From Planctomycetota bacterium (lineage in GTDB: Bacteria > Planctomycetota > Planctomycetia > Gemmatales > Gemmataceae), in the NCBI GenBank assembly GCA_016872605.1, contig VGZI01000035.1, positions 1 through 38,292 of the forward strand: a DNA stretch of 38,292 nt, in the 5' to 3' direction. Under the pieces are notes generated by a model. That model saw only the letters and a list, made by a program, of their open reading frames with translations, ran no database searches and was not told the DNA's origin. The position numbers and the translations under genes were made by a program. This document shows, piece after piece, positions 23,954-32,590 of the stretch (positions are counted from its first letter, which is position 1; each line of letters starts with the position of its first letter).

Positions 23954-25753
23954 TTACCGCCCTAGTCGCACCACGGCATACACCAGAAAATGCGGCAGCA
24001 CGAAGCGCAGCCGGCCGCCCAAGATCGTGTGCTTCACCTCGATCGGCTCCACGTTTTCCGGCGTCAGCACGACCACGCGACCGACTTTGACATCCTTGGG
24101 CAAGGCGAAATCGACGCTGACATCCTCGACCGCGATCGGCTTTTCGTCCTTGATGCCGCCGCCGGGGCTTCGCTTGACCTTCGGCTCTTCGCGATTGTAA
24201 TTGACGAAATGGAGCGTGATATCGCCATTCTGCACGCGATTGGCGGACACACGCACCGTTTTCGGGGCATTGAATCGGCTGAGCCGGTCGGGCAACACGG
24301 TATCGCTTTCGATCACCATCCGGTCGTCGCGGCGCTTGCGATGATCGTCGGGGATCACGTCGAACAGCACGTGCTGGTCGAGCATCTTTTTGCCGAGCTT
24401 CTTGAACGCATCGACGGCCGACACGTCGCCCTGGTGCACCTTAGTGCGCGGAAAATGGACGACCGCCTCGGCATAGGGCTCGGCGCCGCGATAGAGGGCG
24501 TCGTGTTTTTCGAGGAATCGGTAGTAGCGTACGATCTCGGCGCGGGCGGCGGGATCCTTGAATCGCGTGTAGAATCCCATCGGGGCGCCGCCGTTCGCGG
24601 CCAACTCGGCGATGGCAACGCGGATGCGCGTCGATTCGTACTTGCCGAGCGTGAACGGTTTGTTGTCGAAGGCGCCGCGGATGTAGCGAGCTTGCAGAGT
24701 TCCTTCGCCGAGCATTCCTTCGGCGAGATCGGTGAACGCTGCCGCTCCACCGGTGGAGTACCAGAGATAGTCTTCGTCCTTGCCCCAGAGGTTATCGGGG
24801 AGCATGCAGCGCTCGTCGCCGTTGATTTGGTTGAAATCTCCAAGGTGATTCCATTGGCCCAGGAGCAAATCCCGCTTGAGCGAGCGGCCGTATTGGACGA
24901 ACACTTCATCGAAGGCTTGCTTGCACGAAATCTGCGACCAGCGCAACATCTCGCGGCGCAGCGGCGTCGATTCCTTCGGATTGTGCCAGCCGACGATCTC
25001 GCTAAATTTGTGCGTCTTGAGATCGGCTATCTCAAAGCGTTCATTCAACTCTGCCGCGTTGAAGCGATCGGCAAGGTTCTTGCGAAAACTCTTTTGGCAA
25101 TGCTCGCAAAGACAGTTGTGCCGGTAGAAATAGTTGATCATGTAGCCATCGACGCCGCGCTGGATGCCGCGCTTGGTCCACGCTTTGAGAACGGCCCGCC
25201 AGTGCGGGTTGTTGAGGCAGGCGGTGAACTCGCGCATCTGGCCGATGCTGTACTGCTTCGACGCCATCGGCGATCCGTCGGCGTTGCGAGCCAGGAGTTC
25301 AAGCGGATCGGCGACGGGGCGCGGCCCGAGTTCCTTCTCGTCCCAGAGGTCTCGATACCATCTGAAGAAGCCGCGCGGTCCGTCCTTGTTGTCGGGTTCG
25401 CCTACCAGAAACGTGACGTTGAAATGCCCGACGACCTTCGCCCCGCGTTTGTGAATGTCGGCATTGCGTTTCTCGAACCATGAGCCACACTCTTTGAGCC
25501 CCTGCACCGGAAAGTGAGCCGGGTAGCCCTTGTACTGCGGAGTATGCACGAGGCTGTAGAAATGCCCGCCGTAGAACCCGACCTGGCATACTTCGGGCCG
25601 AGCGTCCTCAACGAACTTGAGATAGTCATCGTCGGCATACTCGGCCCAGTGCGCGATCATGCGGGTGAAGCGGAAGGGTTTGTCCTGGGCCGCAGCCGGT
25701 CCCACCAGCGACAACGGCAAAAGCACGCAGCAGAGAGAAATGAGGAGTCTCAC
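23954..25753 (-). CDS. Secreted TIM-barrel glycoside-hydrolase-like protein
   Basis: A 599-residue protein starting at GTG 25753, which has GGAGGA eight to nine bases upstream and opens a good signal peptide (LLISLCCVLLPLSLVGPAAA). The frame continues to 25900, but that segment lacks a ribosome site and would bury the signal. The body looks like a GH-A-type TIM barrel followed by a beta domain near residues 500-599: RFTRMIAHWAEYADDD, GYMINYFYRHNCLCEHCQKSFR, and LPDNLWGKDEDYLWYSTGG. The catalytic acids and sugar specificity cannot be assigned. It is divergent from the second DUF1501 gene across 164 bases. Confidence 0.75.
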   Translation of the reverse strand: MRLLISLCCVLLPLSLVGPAAAQDKPFRFTRMIAHWAEYADDDYLKFVEDARPEVCQVGFYGGHFYSLVHTPQYKGYPAHFPVQGLKECGSWFEKRNADIHKRGAKVVGHFNVTFLVGEPDNKDGPRGFFRWYRDLWDEKELGPRPVADPLELLARNADGSPMASKQYSIGQMREFTACLNNPHWRAVLKAWTKRGIQRGVDGYMINYFYRHNCLCEHCQKSFRKNLADRFNAAELNERFEIADLKTHKFSEIVGWHNPKESTPLRREMLRWSQISCKQAFDEVFVQYGRSLKRDLLLGQWNHLGDFNQINGDERCMLPDNLWGKDEDYLWYSTGGAAAFTDLAEGMLGEGTLQARYIRGAFDNKPFTLGKYESTRIRVAIAELAANGGAPMGFYTRFKDPAARAEIVRYYRFLEKHDALYRGAEPYAEAVVHFPRTKVHQGDVSAVDAFKKLGKKMLDQHVLFDVIPDDHRKRRDDRMVIESDTVLPDRLSRFNAPKTVRVSANRVQNGDITLHFVNYNREEPKVKRSPGGGIKDEKPIAVEDVSVDFALPKDVKVGRVVVLTPENVEPIEVKHTILGGRLRFVLPHFLVYAVVRLGR

Positions 25754-25917
25754 GGTATGTCCTCCGATCAGGTGATGCGCCCTTTTTATGACTTTTCGCT
25801 TGGACTCGGCTTCTCGCCGGTGCGTGCCTACTGTAAAATACTGCGGTTGCGCATACCATTTTGGGATCGTGCCCCAGGGCGTGGGGCATCTGTTAGTCAC
25901 AAAGGGGGGAGACTATC

Positions 25918-27246
25918 ATGCTGAACCTATGGGGCAACAACACACGCAAGGATTGCAGCGGCTTGAATCGCCGTGATTTTCTGACCGTCGGCGCCTTGGC
26001 GATGACCGGCTTGACTCTGCCCGGTCTGCTCAAGCTGCGGCAGGCGGCGGCCAACACCGGGCAATCGACGCGCGATACGTCGGTGGTTTGGCTTTGGCTC
26101 GGCGGCGGGCCGACGCATGTCGAAACCTTCGATCCGAAGATGACCGCGCCGGCGGAATTTCGCAGCATGGTCGGCCACGTTCAGACCAGTGTCCCCGGGC
26201 TGCACATCGGCGGCCTCTATCCCCAAATGGGACGGTCCGCCCACAAGATGGCCTTCATCCGCTCCTTCGCGCATGGAAACTCGGGCCACGGCGGCGGAAC
26301 GCACTATGTCATGACCGGTGTTGATCACCCTCCCGCGGACGCCGGCCAGGCCCAGATCCGTCCGTCGATTGGTTCGATCGCGTCCCGTGTTCGCGGCGCC
26401 AACAGCCCCGCGACCGGTCTGCCGACGTATGTTCGCCTTTCCGGTCTCTACGGCGACGGCCCACACTGGCTTGGCTCCGCGTACGCTCCCTTCGACACCA
26501 GCGGCGAGGCACGCAACAACATCAACATCAATCTGCCCCTCGAGCGCATGCACGATCGCCGGGCGTTGTTGCAACGATTCGACAACGTCAATCGCGACAT
26601 CGACCGCACTGGCGTGATGGCCGGCCTTGACGCCTTCGATCGCCAGGCTGTTAGCTTGCTCACGGGGCGAGCCCGCGAAGCCTTCGACATCGAACGCGAA
26701 GACCCGCGCACGCGCGACCGCTACACCATCGGCACCGCGGGGCTCGGCGCCAATCTGCTCTTGGCGCGTCGCTTGTGCCAGGCCGGCGCCGGCTTCGTCA
26801 CGCTCAATTACTCCAACTCAAGCCAGGGCTGGGACATGCACAACGACATGCTGCCTCAGCTACGCCAGGCCTGCCCGCCGATGGATCGGGCCATCAGCGT
26901 CTTCCTTGAAGATCTCGAGCAGTGCGGCATGGCGGACAAGGTATTGTTGGTCATCACCGGCGAGTTCGGCCGAACGCCGCGCATCAACGGTTCGGCAGGC
27001 CGCGATCACTGGGGTCCGCTCTGCACGCTGGCGCTCGCCGGTGGCGGCCTGCGCATGGGCCAGGCGGTCGGCGAATCGTCCGAACGCGCCGAATTGCCAC
27101 GCACCGCGCCGATCTACCCGAAGGACCTGATGGCTACCATCTTCCACGTCCTTGGCATCCCGCAGCAGCTGCAATATAACGACCAGACGGGCCGACCGAC
27201 CTACCTGCTGCCCGAAGGCGCTCGACCGATCGCGGAGTTGGTGTAA
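25918..27246 (+). CDS. DUF1501 protein with Tat signal (second copy)
   Basis: A 442-residue protein. LNRRDFLTVGALAMTGLTLPG is a textbook twin-arginine signal. The DUF1501 body shows VWLWLGGGPTHVETFDPK, GGTHYVMTGVDHPP, ITGEFGRTPRINGSAGRDHWG, and YPKDLMATIFHVLG. It belongs to a different subgroup from the copy at 18063. The ATG at 25918 has GGGGGA eight bases upstream. A rho-independent terminator follows, so the gene is probably transcribed alone. Confidence 0.92.
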   Translation: MLNLWGNNTRKDCSGLNRRDFLTVGALAMTGLTLPGLLKLRQAAANTGQSTRDTSVVWLWLGGGPTHVETFDPKMTAPAEFRSMVGHVQTSVPGLHIGGLYPQMGRSAHKMAFIRSFAHGNSGHGGGTHYVMTGVDHPPADAGQAQIRPSIGSIASRVRGANSPATGLPTYVRLSGLYGDGPHWLGSAYAPFDTSGEARNNININLPLERMHDRRALLQRFDNVNRDIDRTGVMAGLDAFDRQAVSLLTGRAREAFDIEREDPRTRDRYTIGTAGLGANLLLARRLCQAGAGFVTLNYSNSSQGWDMHNDMLPQLRQACPPMDRAISVFLEDLEQCGMADKVLLVITGEFGRTPRINGSAGRDHWGPLCTLALAGGGLRMGQAVGESSERAELPRTAPIYPKDLMATIFHVLGIPQQLQYNDQTGRPTYLLPEGARPIAELV

Positions 27247-27278
27247 AGTCACACTGCCCGGCGAAGGAAGTACTTCAG

Positions 27279-27314
27279 AACCCCAGCAAGCGCCACGCGT
27301 TTCCTGGGGTTTTT
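27279..27314 (+). terminator. Intrinsic terminator after DUF1501 gene
   Basis: AACCCCAG (27279-27286) pairs with CTGGGGTT (27304-27311), followed by TTTTT to 27314. It lies 33 bases after the DUF1501 stop and 25 bases before the chitinase start. Confidence 0.75.
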
Positions 27315-27339
27315 CGTCGCCGCGAAGTCGAGGCTCACT

Positions 27340-28914
27340 ATGCAACGAGTCCTGTTGGCATTCTTCTCGTTTCTGAGCTTCAGCGGCACAGCCTTCGCCG
27401 TGCCGACAGGAGAGCATGTCGTCATCGGCTACTACTTTTTGTCGCCGGAGCAGATCAATCAGTACAGCGAGACCGATGCGAAGGTCATTCCATTTCCGGT
27501 GTCGCGTATCACGCAGTCCAAGGCGAAGCAACTGACGCACATTAACTTTGCGTTTCTCGACATCAACGCCAGCGGCGAGGCGTGCTGGGATGCGAAAGTC
27601 GATCCGAAGAAGGCGAAAGAAGTAATCGACAAGCTGCGGGCGCTCAAGAATCACAATCCGAAGCTGCGCATCCTCTATTCCGTCGGCGGTTGGCACTATT
27701 CTAACGATGCCGGCCCGTCGGTGCAAAACTATCGCAAGGCGGTCGCAACGCCGCAGGCCAGGCAAAAACTGGCCGGCTCGCTGGTCGCGCTCATGAAGGA
27801 TTGGGGCTTCGACGGCATCGACATCGACTGGGAATATCCGCGCGCCGAGGATGCTGTCCCCTTTGCCGAGCTACTCAATGATACGCGGCAGTTGCTCAAT
27901 AAGGAAAACCTCGCACGCAAGGAAAATCCCTATCAGCTCACGATTGCCGGCGCCGGCGGAGCGTTCTTCCTGTCGCGCTACTATCATCAGCTTCCCAAGA
28001 TCGCGGAGTCGCTCGATTATCTCAACCTGATGACCTACGACCTGGCCGGCCCGTGGGAGCGTACGACGAATCATCACGCCCCCCTCTTCGGCGATCCGGC
28101 GGGACCGAAGTTCTACAACGCATTGCGCGAGGCGAAGGATGATACAACCTGGGAGGAGAAGGTGCAGCGCCATCCGTCGCCGTTCGCGCTGACGACCGAC
28201 GCCGCCGTGCAGCAGCACCTGATCGCGGGAGTGCCGGCGGCGAAACTGGTGCTGGGCGTGCCGTTCTATGGCCGGGCCTTCAAGGACGTGCGCGGCGACC
28301 GAGGGCAATACAGCGGGCACGCCACGCCGGGCGGCGATCCCTATGTCGGCGACCCGTCCTGGCTCGTCGGCTGCCGCCGCGCTCACGCCGAAAAGGAGCC
28401 TCGCCTCGCCACCTATGCCGAGATCAAGGCGATGCTCCAAGGCGATTTCGGCTATGTGCGTTACTTCAACGACAAGACCAAAACACCATGGCTCCACAAC
28501 TCCAAGCACAATCTCTTCATCACTTACGACGACGAGGAAGCGATTCGCTACAAGACGAAATACGTCAAGGAACAAAAGCTCGGCGGCGCCATGTTCTGGC
28601 ATCTCGGCCAGGACGACGCCGACGGCACGCTCCTGTCGGCATTGCATCGCGGTTTGAATGATACGAAATATGACGATACCAAGATTTCGCTAGCCGGCGG
28701 CCTGCGCTACGAAGGCAAGGGGCCGCTGCAGTTGCCGTTTCTGGAAGCGCCGGCATGGGACAAGACCAAGGTCTATCAAAAAGACGGCGTCGCCGGGTTC
28801 TACGGCTTCGTCTGGCGTGCTCGCTATTACCAGAGCGCTGGCACGCAACCGAGCGCGCAGGCCGGCTGGGACCGCGTTGGGCAGTGGAAAACCAATCAGA
28901 GCCCGAAGCGTTAG
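27340..28914 (+). CDS. Secreted GH18 chitinase with C-terminal chitin-binding-like module
   Basis: A 524-residue protein with a signal peptide (residues 1-20). The GH18 barrel has LRILYSVGGWHYS (the SxGG motif) and DGIDIDWEYP at 158-167, where Glu165 is the catalytic acid. LNLMTYDLAG and MFWHLGQDD are the usual later strands. Residues about 475-520 (WDKTKVYQKDGVAGFYGFVW..., then WDRVGQW) resemble a CBM5/12 chitin-binding module. It should hydrolyse beta-1,4-GlcNAc polymers outside the cytoplasm. It has its own unit between a terminator upstream and a hairpin at its end. Confidence 0.93.
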   Translation: MQRVLLAFFSFLSFSGTAFAVPTGEHVVIGYYFLSPEQINQYSETDAKVIPFPVSRITQSKAKQLTHINFAFLDINASGEACWDAKVDPKKAKEVIDKLRALKNHNPKLRILYSVGGWHYSNDAGPSVQNYRKAVATPQARQKLAGSLVALMKDWGFDGIDIDWEYPRAEDAVPFAELLNDTRQLLNKENLARKENPYQLTIAGAGGAFFLSRYYHQLPKIAESLDYLNLMTYDLAGPWERTTNHHAPLFGDPAGPKFYNALREAKDDTTWEEKVQRHPSPFALTTDAAVQQHLIAGVPAAKLVLGVPFYGRAFKDVRGDRGQYSGHATPGGDPYVGDPSWLVGCRRAHAEKEPRLATYAEIKAMLQGDFGYVRYFNDKTKTPWLHNSKHNLFITYDDEEAIRYKTKYVKEQKLGGAMFWHLGQDDADGTLLSALHRGLNDTKYDDTKISLAGGLRYEGKGPLQLPFLEAPAWDKTKVYQKDGVAGFYGFVWRARYYQSAGTQPSAQAGWDRVGQWKTNQSPKR

Positions 28915-28941
28915 CGAGGGAAGGTCCTTCGCTTGCGCTTC
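28905..28941. terminator. Hairpin between convergent chitinase and lpdA
   Basis: GAAGCG (28905-28910) pairs with CGCTTC (28936-28941), AGCGA with TCGCT and AAGG with CCTT inside, overlapping the chitinase stop codon. Its right half, CCTTCGCTTGCGCTTCA, recurs with one change at 36183-36199, so it belongs to a dispersed repeat. Confidence 0.5.
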
Positions 28942-28950
28942 AGGCCTTGA

Positions 28951-30417
28951 TCATTTCCTCGGCACAAAAATGTGCGACGACAAGCCGTGCAGAAATTCGG
29001 CTGCCTCGCCGATCGTCTCGCTCAGCGTCGGATGCGGGTGAATGCACATCGCCAGGTCCTTCGCGGTGGCGCCCATCTCGATGGCGACGACTGCTTCCGC
29101 GATCAGTTCGCCGGCGCCGGCACCGACCACGCCGACGCCCAGCACCTGATCGGTCGCCGGATCGACGAGCACCTTGGTCAATCCGTCGTTGCGCCCCACG
29201 GTGGTCGCTCGGCCGGAGAAACCCCAGCGGAAGACGCCGACCTTGACGGGGCGATTCTGCTTCTTGGCGTCCGTCTCGGTCAAACCGCACCAGGCGATTT
29301 CCGGATCGGTGAAGACAACAGCCGGCATCGCCCGCGGATCCCACTCGGCATGCGCCTCGTCCGTCAGCACTTCGACCACCAGCTTGCCCTCGTGCGCCGC
29401 CTTGTGTGCCAGCATCGGTTCGCCGGCGGCATCGCCGATCGCGAAGATGTGCGGCACGTTAGTGCGTCGCTGTTTGTCGGTTTTGATGAAGCCGCGTTCT
29501 ACTTCGACGCCTGCCTTGTCGAGTCCACAGGTCGCTGTGTTAGGCCGGCGTCCGACGGCGACGAGGACTTTTTCGAAGACAGCGAATTCACCCCTCACCC
29601 CCGACTCCTCTCCCGGGGGGAGAGGGGAGGAAGGTTCGAGACGCGCCTTGATGCCGTCTTTGACCTCCTCGACCTCGGTGACTTTTGTTTCGAGATGAAT
29701 CTTGTCGAATTGTGCTCGCAGCCGGGCGAAGAGCGGCCGGACGAGATCCGCATCGACACCGGGCAGGAGACTCGCCGTCATTTCGACGACGGTCACGCTG
29801 CTGCCAAGGGCGGCATAGACGCTGCCCAGCTCCAGCCCGATGTACCCGCCGCCGACCACGAGCAAGGTTTTCGGTACGCTTTCCAGGCGCAATGCCGACG
29901 TCGAATCGAGAATACGCGGGCTGCCGATGTCGAACGTCGGCAACTTCGCCGGGATCGAGCCGACGGCGATGATGCATCGCTTGAACGTGATTGTCACCCC
30001 TCTCCCTCCGGGAGAGGGGCCGGGGGTGAGGGGGGCAACTTCGATCGTGTGCGGATCCTTGAAATCGCCGCGGCCGACGATGTGATTCACTTTGCGATCC
30101 TTGCAGCCCTTGAGTAAGCTCGTGGACATCATGTCAACGATCTTGTCCCCTTTGGCGCGGAGCTTGGCGAGATCGATCTCGGGCTTACCATACGCGATGC
30201 CGAACTCGGCTGCCTCGTGGCCGAGGTGAATGAGATCGGCGACGTGCAGCAACGTCTTGGACGGGATGCAGCCGACGTGCATGCAGGTCCCGCCCGGTTT
30301 GGCGTTGGCGTCGAGGAGTGTCGTCTGCACGCCGCGCTCGGCCGCCAGAAACGCCGCCGCGTATCCACCCGGCCCGCCGCCGAGGACGACCAGGTCGGTG
30401 TTTATGGTTTCAGGCAT
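28951..30417 (-). CDS. lpdA: Dihydrolipoyl dehydrogenase (E3) with two repeat-derived insertions
   Basis: A flavoprotein that reoxidises dihydrolipoyl groups of 2-oxoacid dehydrogenase complexes with NAD. The 488-residue chain has VVLGGGPGGYAAA (FAD), the redox disulfide Cys45/Cys50 in GGTCMHVGCIPSK, VVGGGYIGLELGSV (NAD), IFAIGDAAG, and His460/His462 in HPHPTLSE at the active site. It is longer than typical members (about 460-475). The extra length is explained by two in-frame insertions, at about 129-141 (LTPGPSPGGRG) and 262-277 (SPLPPGEESGVRG). Both are encoded by a common palindromic repeat and fall in surface regions. The protein is probably still functional. No E1/E2 genes are nearby. 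Confidence 0.95.
   Translation of the reverse strand: MPETINTDLVVLGGGPGGYAAAFLAAERGVQTTLLDANAKPGGTCMHVGCIPSKTLLHVADLIHLGHEAAEFGIAYGKPEIDLAKLRAKGDKIVDMMSTSLLKGCKDRKVNHIVGRGDFKDPHTIEVAPLTPGPSPGGRGVTITFKRCIIAVGSIPAKLPTFDIGSPRILDSTSALRLESVPKTLLVVGGGYIGLELGSVYAALGSSVTVVEMTASLLPGVDADLVRPLFARLRAQFDKIHLETKVTEVEEVKDGIKARLEPSSPLPPGEESGVRGEFAVFEKVLVAVGRRPNTATCGLDKAGVEVERGFIKTDKQRRTNVPHIFAIGDAAGEPMLAHKAAHEGKLVVEVLTDEAHAEWDPRAMPAVVFTDPEIAWCGLTETDAKKQNRPVKVGVFRWGFSGRATTVGRNDGLTKVLVDPATDQVLGVGVVGAGAGELIAEAVVAIEMGATAKDLAMCIHPHPTLSETIGEAAEFLHGLSSHIFVPRK
29588..29636. repeat. Palindromic repeat inside lpdA (copy 1)
   Basis: A CCTCTCCC/GGGAGAGG type palindrome flanked by CCCCTCACCCC. Read on the minus strand it adds SPLPPGEESGVRG in frame to lpdA. 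The same repeat, in another frame, occurs about 400 bases away in the same gene. Confidence 0.8.
29995..30036. repeat. Palindromic repeat inside lpdA (copy 2)
   Basis: CCCCTCTCCC and GGGAGAGGGG form a 10-bp hairpin with a 3-base loop, flanked by CCCCTCACCCC. Read on the minus strand it adds PLTPGPSPGGRG in frame. This peptide is familiar to me as the signature of a repeat widespread in bacterial genomes. Confidence 0.82.
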
Positions 30418-30442
30418 AAGCGAGCCTCATTCCGGTGCGCGA

Positions 30443-30790
30443 TCAAACTGTGGGATTTGCCGCCAGCGAGCGAAGCGTTTCGACTACGTCCGTGGAATGG
30501 CCTGGAATAAATGTCCGTATCAAATAACTGATCGCAATAACCACGTATCTCGGCGAAGCAAGATGCATCGTAACCAGATTGATGAACAGGAAAAGGAAGG
30601 TCAGTTTTCGGATGCACGACGGGCAAGCCACAACGGTTTTCTTCCACGCCATGATAAACAGAATGAGAAAAAGTATGATGGGAAAGTGAATAACTTTGAT
30701 CGACGGCGAATCGTGTCCACACCGAGGACAAGGGAACGGACCCTGTGGATCCTTCCCGGTATGAATCGAAATGTCAAGATCGTCAGGCAT
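30443..30790 (-). CDS. Small zinc-ribbon membrane protein
   Basis: A 115-residue protein. FPCPRCGHDSP (about residues 19-29) and CPSC (about 56-59) form a split zinc ribbon. They flank a hydrophobic segment (VIHFPIILFLILFIMAW), and further hydrophobic segments follow (FLFLFINLV, YVVIAISYLIRTF). This is a recurring planctomycete type with unknown function. The ATG at 30790 has GGGGAG ten bases upstream; an in-frame TTG two codons earlier is less likely. It lies 25 bases upstream of lpdA on the same strand, so the two may be co-transcribed. Confidence 0.75.
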   Translation of the reverse strand: MPDDLDISIHTGKDPQGPFPCPRCGHDSPSIKVIHFPIILFLILFIMAWKKTVVACPSCIRKLTFLFLFINLVTMHLASPRYVVIAISYLIRTFIPGHSTDVVETLRSLAANPTV

Positions 30791-30898
30791 CGACAAGGTC
30801 TCCCCTAGGTTGGAAGTAATTTATCATTGAGGTTCACGTTCGGCACGGCATGACCCGAACCCATAGCCAAAATCCCACGTCCTGGTAGGAAGAGTTTA

Positions 30899-30957
30899 GC
30901 CGCTTGCGCCGTAGTAGCGCTCGCGTGGCGCCGCGCGAGCGCTGCGCCGCAAGCGGC
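30899..30957. repeat. Large palindrome just upstream of metG
   Basis: Outer arms GCCGCTTGCG (30899-30908) and CGCAAGCGGC (30948-30957) enclose inner arms AGCGCTCGC (30916-30924) and GCGAGCGCT (30935-30943) around a 10-base loop. It ends 18 bases before the metG start, immediately ahead of the AGAGAGGAA ribosome site. If transcribed, it would fold next to the initiation region. Confidence 0.75.
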
Positions 30958-30975
30958 GAGAGAGGAATCCGCACG

Positions 30976-32583
30976 ATGCCGAAGAAGTTCTTCATCACTA
31001 CCGCCATCGATTATCCCAATAGCCGGCCGCATATCGGCACTGCGTTCGAGAAGATCGGCGCCGACGTGCAGGCCCGCTATCGCCGGATGGAAGGCTACGA
31101 CGTTCGCTTCCTGATGGGCAACGACGAGAACACCGTGAAGGTTTCGCGCCGCGCCGCCGAACTGGGCCGTGATACGAAAGAGTACTGCGACGACATGGCC
31201 CGGCAGTTCAAGGAAGTCTGGCGTGCCCTCGACATCAGCTTCGACGACTTCATCCAAACCAGCGAGCCGCGCCATCACGCGGGGTGCCAGAAGTTCATTC
31301 AGAAGGTGTTCGACCGCGGTTACATCTACAAGGGGCACTACGAAGGCTGGTACTGCGACGGCTGCGAAGGCTTCAAAACGAAAACCGAAGTCGACGAGGC
31401 CGGTGGCGTCTGCCCGGTGCACAAGTCGGCCGTCGTACTGCGCCAAGAGCCATGCTATTTCTTCGCGCTGTCGAAGTTTCGCGATCAATTACTGGACTTC
31501 TATGCCAAGAATCCAGCATTCATCCAGCCGGACTCGCGCCGCAATGAAGTCGTCACCCTGGTGCAGACGGAGTTGAAGGACGTCAACATCACCCGCGCTG
31601 GCGAGACATGGGGCATCAAGGTCCCGTTCGATCCGGAGTTCACGATCTACGTGTGGTTTGACGCGCTGCTCAATTACATCACGGCGATCGGGTATGGCGC
31701 TCCCCGTTTAGCGCCCACTGCATCCGAAGGCGCGACGCGAACGCTAAACGAAGAGGATTTCGCCAATTGGTGGCCCGCCGACATGCACGTGATCGGCAAA
31801 GACATTACGCGTTTCCACTGCGCTCTCTGGCCCGCGATGTGCTTCGCCGCCGGCATCGAACCGTCACGCTGCGTGTTCGGGCATGGTTTCGTCTACATCA
31901 AGAAAGACGACGCCAGCGCGGCCGAGAAAATCAGCAAATCGCTGGGCAACGTCGTCGAGCCGATGGAGATCATTACGAAGTTCTCCTCCGACGCGTTTCG
32001 TTACTACTTCATGCGTGAATGCCCGTTCCCCGGCGATGGCGAGTTCAGCTGGAGCCGCTTCGCCGCGGTGTACAACAGCGACCTGGGCAAGAACCTCGGC
32101 AACCTGCTGAGCCGGGTGACGACGTTGATCGTCAGGAACTTCGATGGCGTCCTGCCCGGAACCGCGGGGCAGACTCCGGCGCCGATCGTGCCCGACCTTG
32201 GCGACGTCGTTAAGCAAGTGCAGGCGCACATGGAAGCATGTCAGTACAACCAGGCACTCGAAAAAATTTGGCGCCAGATCCTCGATCCGGCCAATCAGTA
32301 CGCCGAGAAGAACGAGCCGTGGAAGCTGGTCAAGAGCGACAAGGAGGCCGCCAAGCCAGTGCTGTTCAACTTGAGCGAGATTCTGCGCGTCGCGTCGATC
32401 TTGCTGAAGCCAGTGCTGGTGCGATCGGCGGAGACGATCTATCGCACGTTCAACTTCACGCAGCCGTGGGAGTCGCTGCGCTTCACCGACGCAATCACAC
32501 GCCCGGCGCAAACCGACGACGTGCGCGTCGTCGCGGAGTTGGACAAGGGAAAAGTGAAGCCGTTGTTTCCGGTGATTCAATAG
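30976..32583 (+). CDS. metG: Methionyl-tRNA synthetase with palindrome-derived insertion
   Basis: This enzyme charges tRNA-Met. The 535-residue class I synthetase has HIGT at 19-22 and KISKS at 318-322. A zinc knuckle is seen in WYCDGCEGFKTKTE and CPVH, and YVWFDALLNYITAIGY and WPADMHVIGKDI are present. The C-terminal dimerisation domain of longer forms is absent, as in many bacteria. Between TAIGYG and the conserved EDFANWWPADMH, residues 244-258 (RLAPTASEGATRTLN) are an extra loop encoded by a palindromic repeat at 31705-31750. The ATG at 30976 follows an AGAGAGGAA site; the upstream in-frame extension lies in the palindrome and is rejected. Confidence 0.96.
   Translation: MPKKFFITTAIDYPNSRPHIGTAFEKIGADVQARYRRMEGYDVRFLMGNDENTVKVSRRAAELGRDTKEYCDDMARQFKEVWRALDISFDDFIQTSEPRHHAGCQKFIQKVFDRGYIYKGHYEGWYCDGCEGFKTKTEVDEAGGVCPVHKSAVVLRQEPCYFFALSKFRDQLLDFYAKNPAFIQPDSRRNEVVTLVQTELKDVNITRAGETWGIKVPFDPEFTIYVWFDALLNYITAIGYGAPRLAPTASEGATRTLNEEDFANWWPADMHVIGKDITRFHCALWPAMCFAAGIEPSRCVFGHGFVYIKKDDASAAEKISKSLGNVVEPMEIITKFSSDAFRYYFMRECPFPGDGEFSWSRFAAVYNSDLGKNLGNLLSRVTTLIVRNFDGVLPGTAGQTPAPIVPDLGDVVKQVQAHMEACQYNQALEKIWRQILDPANQYAEKNEPWKLVKSDKEAAKPVLFNLSEILRVASILLKPVLVRSAETIYRTFNFTQPWESLRFTDAITRPAQTDDVRVVAELDKGKVKPLFPVIQ
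31705..31750. repeat. Palindromic element inserted in metG
   Basis: CGTTTAGCG (31705-31713) and CGCTAAACG (31742-31750) are exact inverted repeats, 46 bases end to end. The insertion is 45 bases of coding sequence, so the frame is kept. The arms match those of the intergenic palindrome at 32592-32629 just past the gene. Confidence 0.78.
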
Positions 32584-32590
32584 CCCGTTT

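Noticed and set aside
23990..25483. 497-residue plus-strand open frame
   Set aside because: It is a mirror of the GH-like gene. The minus frame has a GTG with strong ribosome site and signal peptide.
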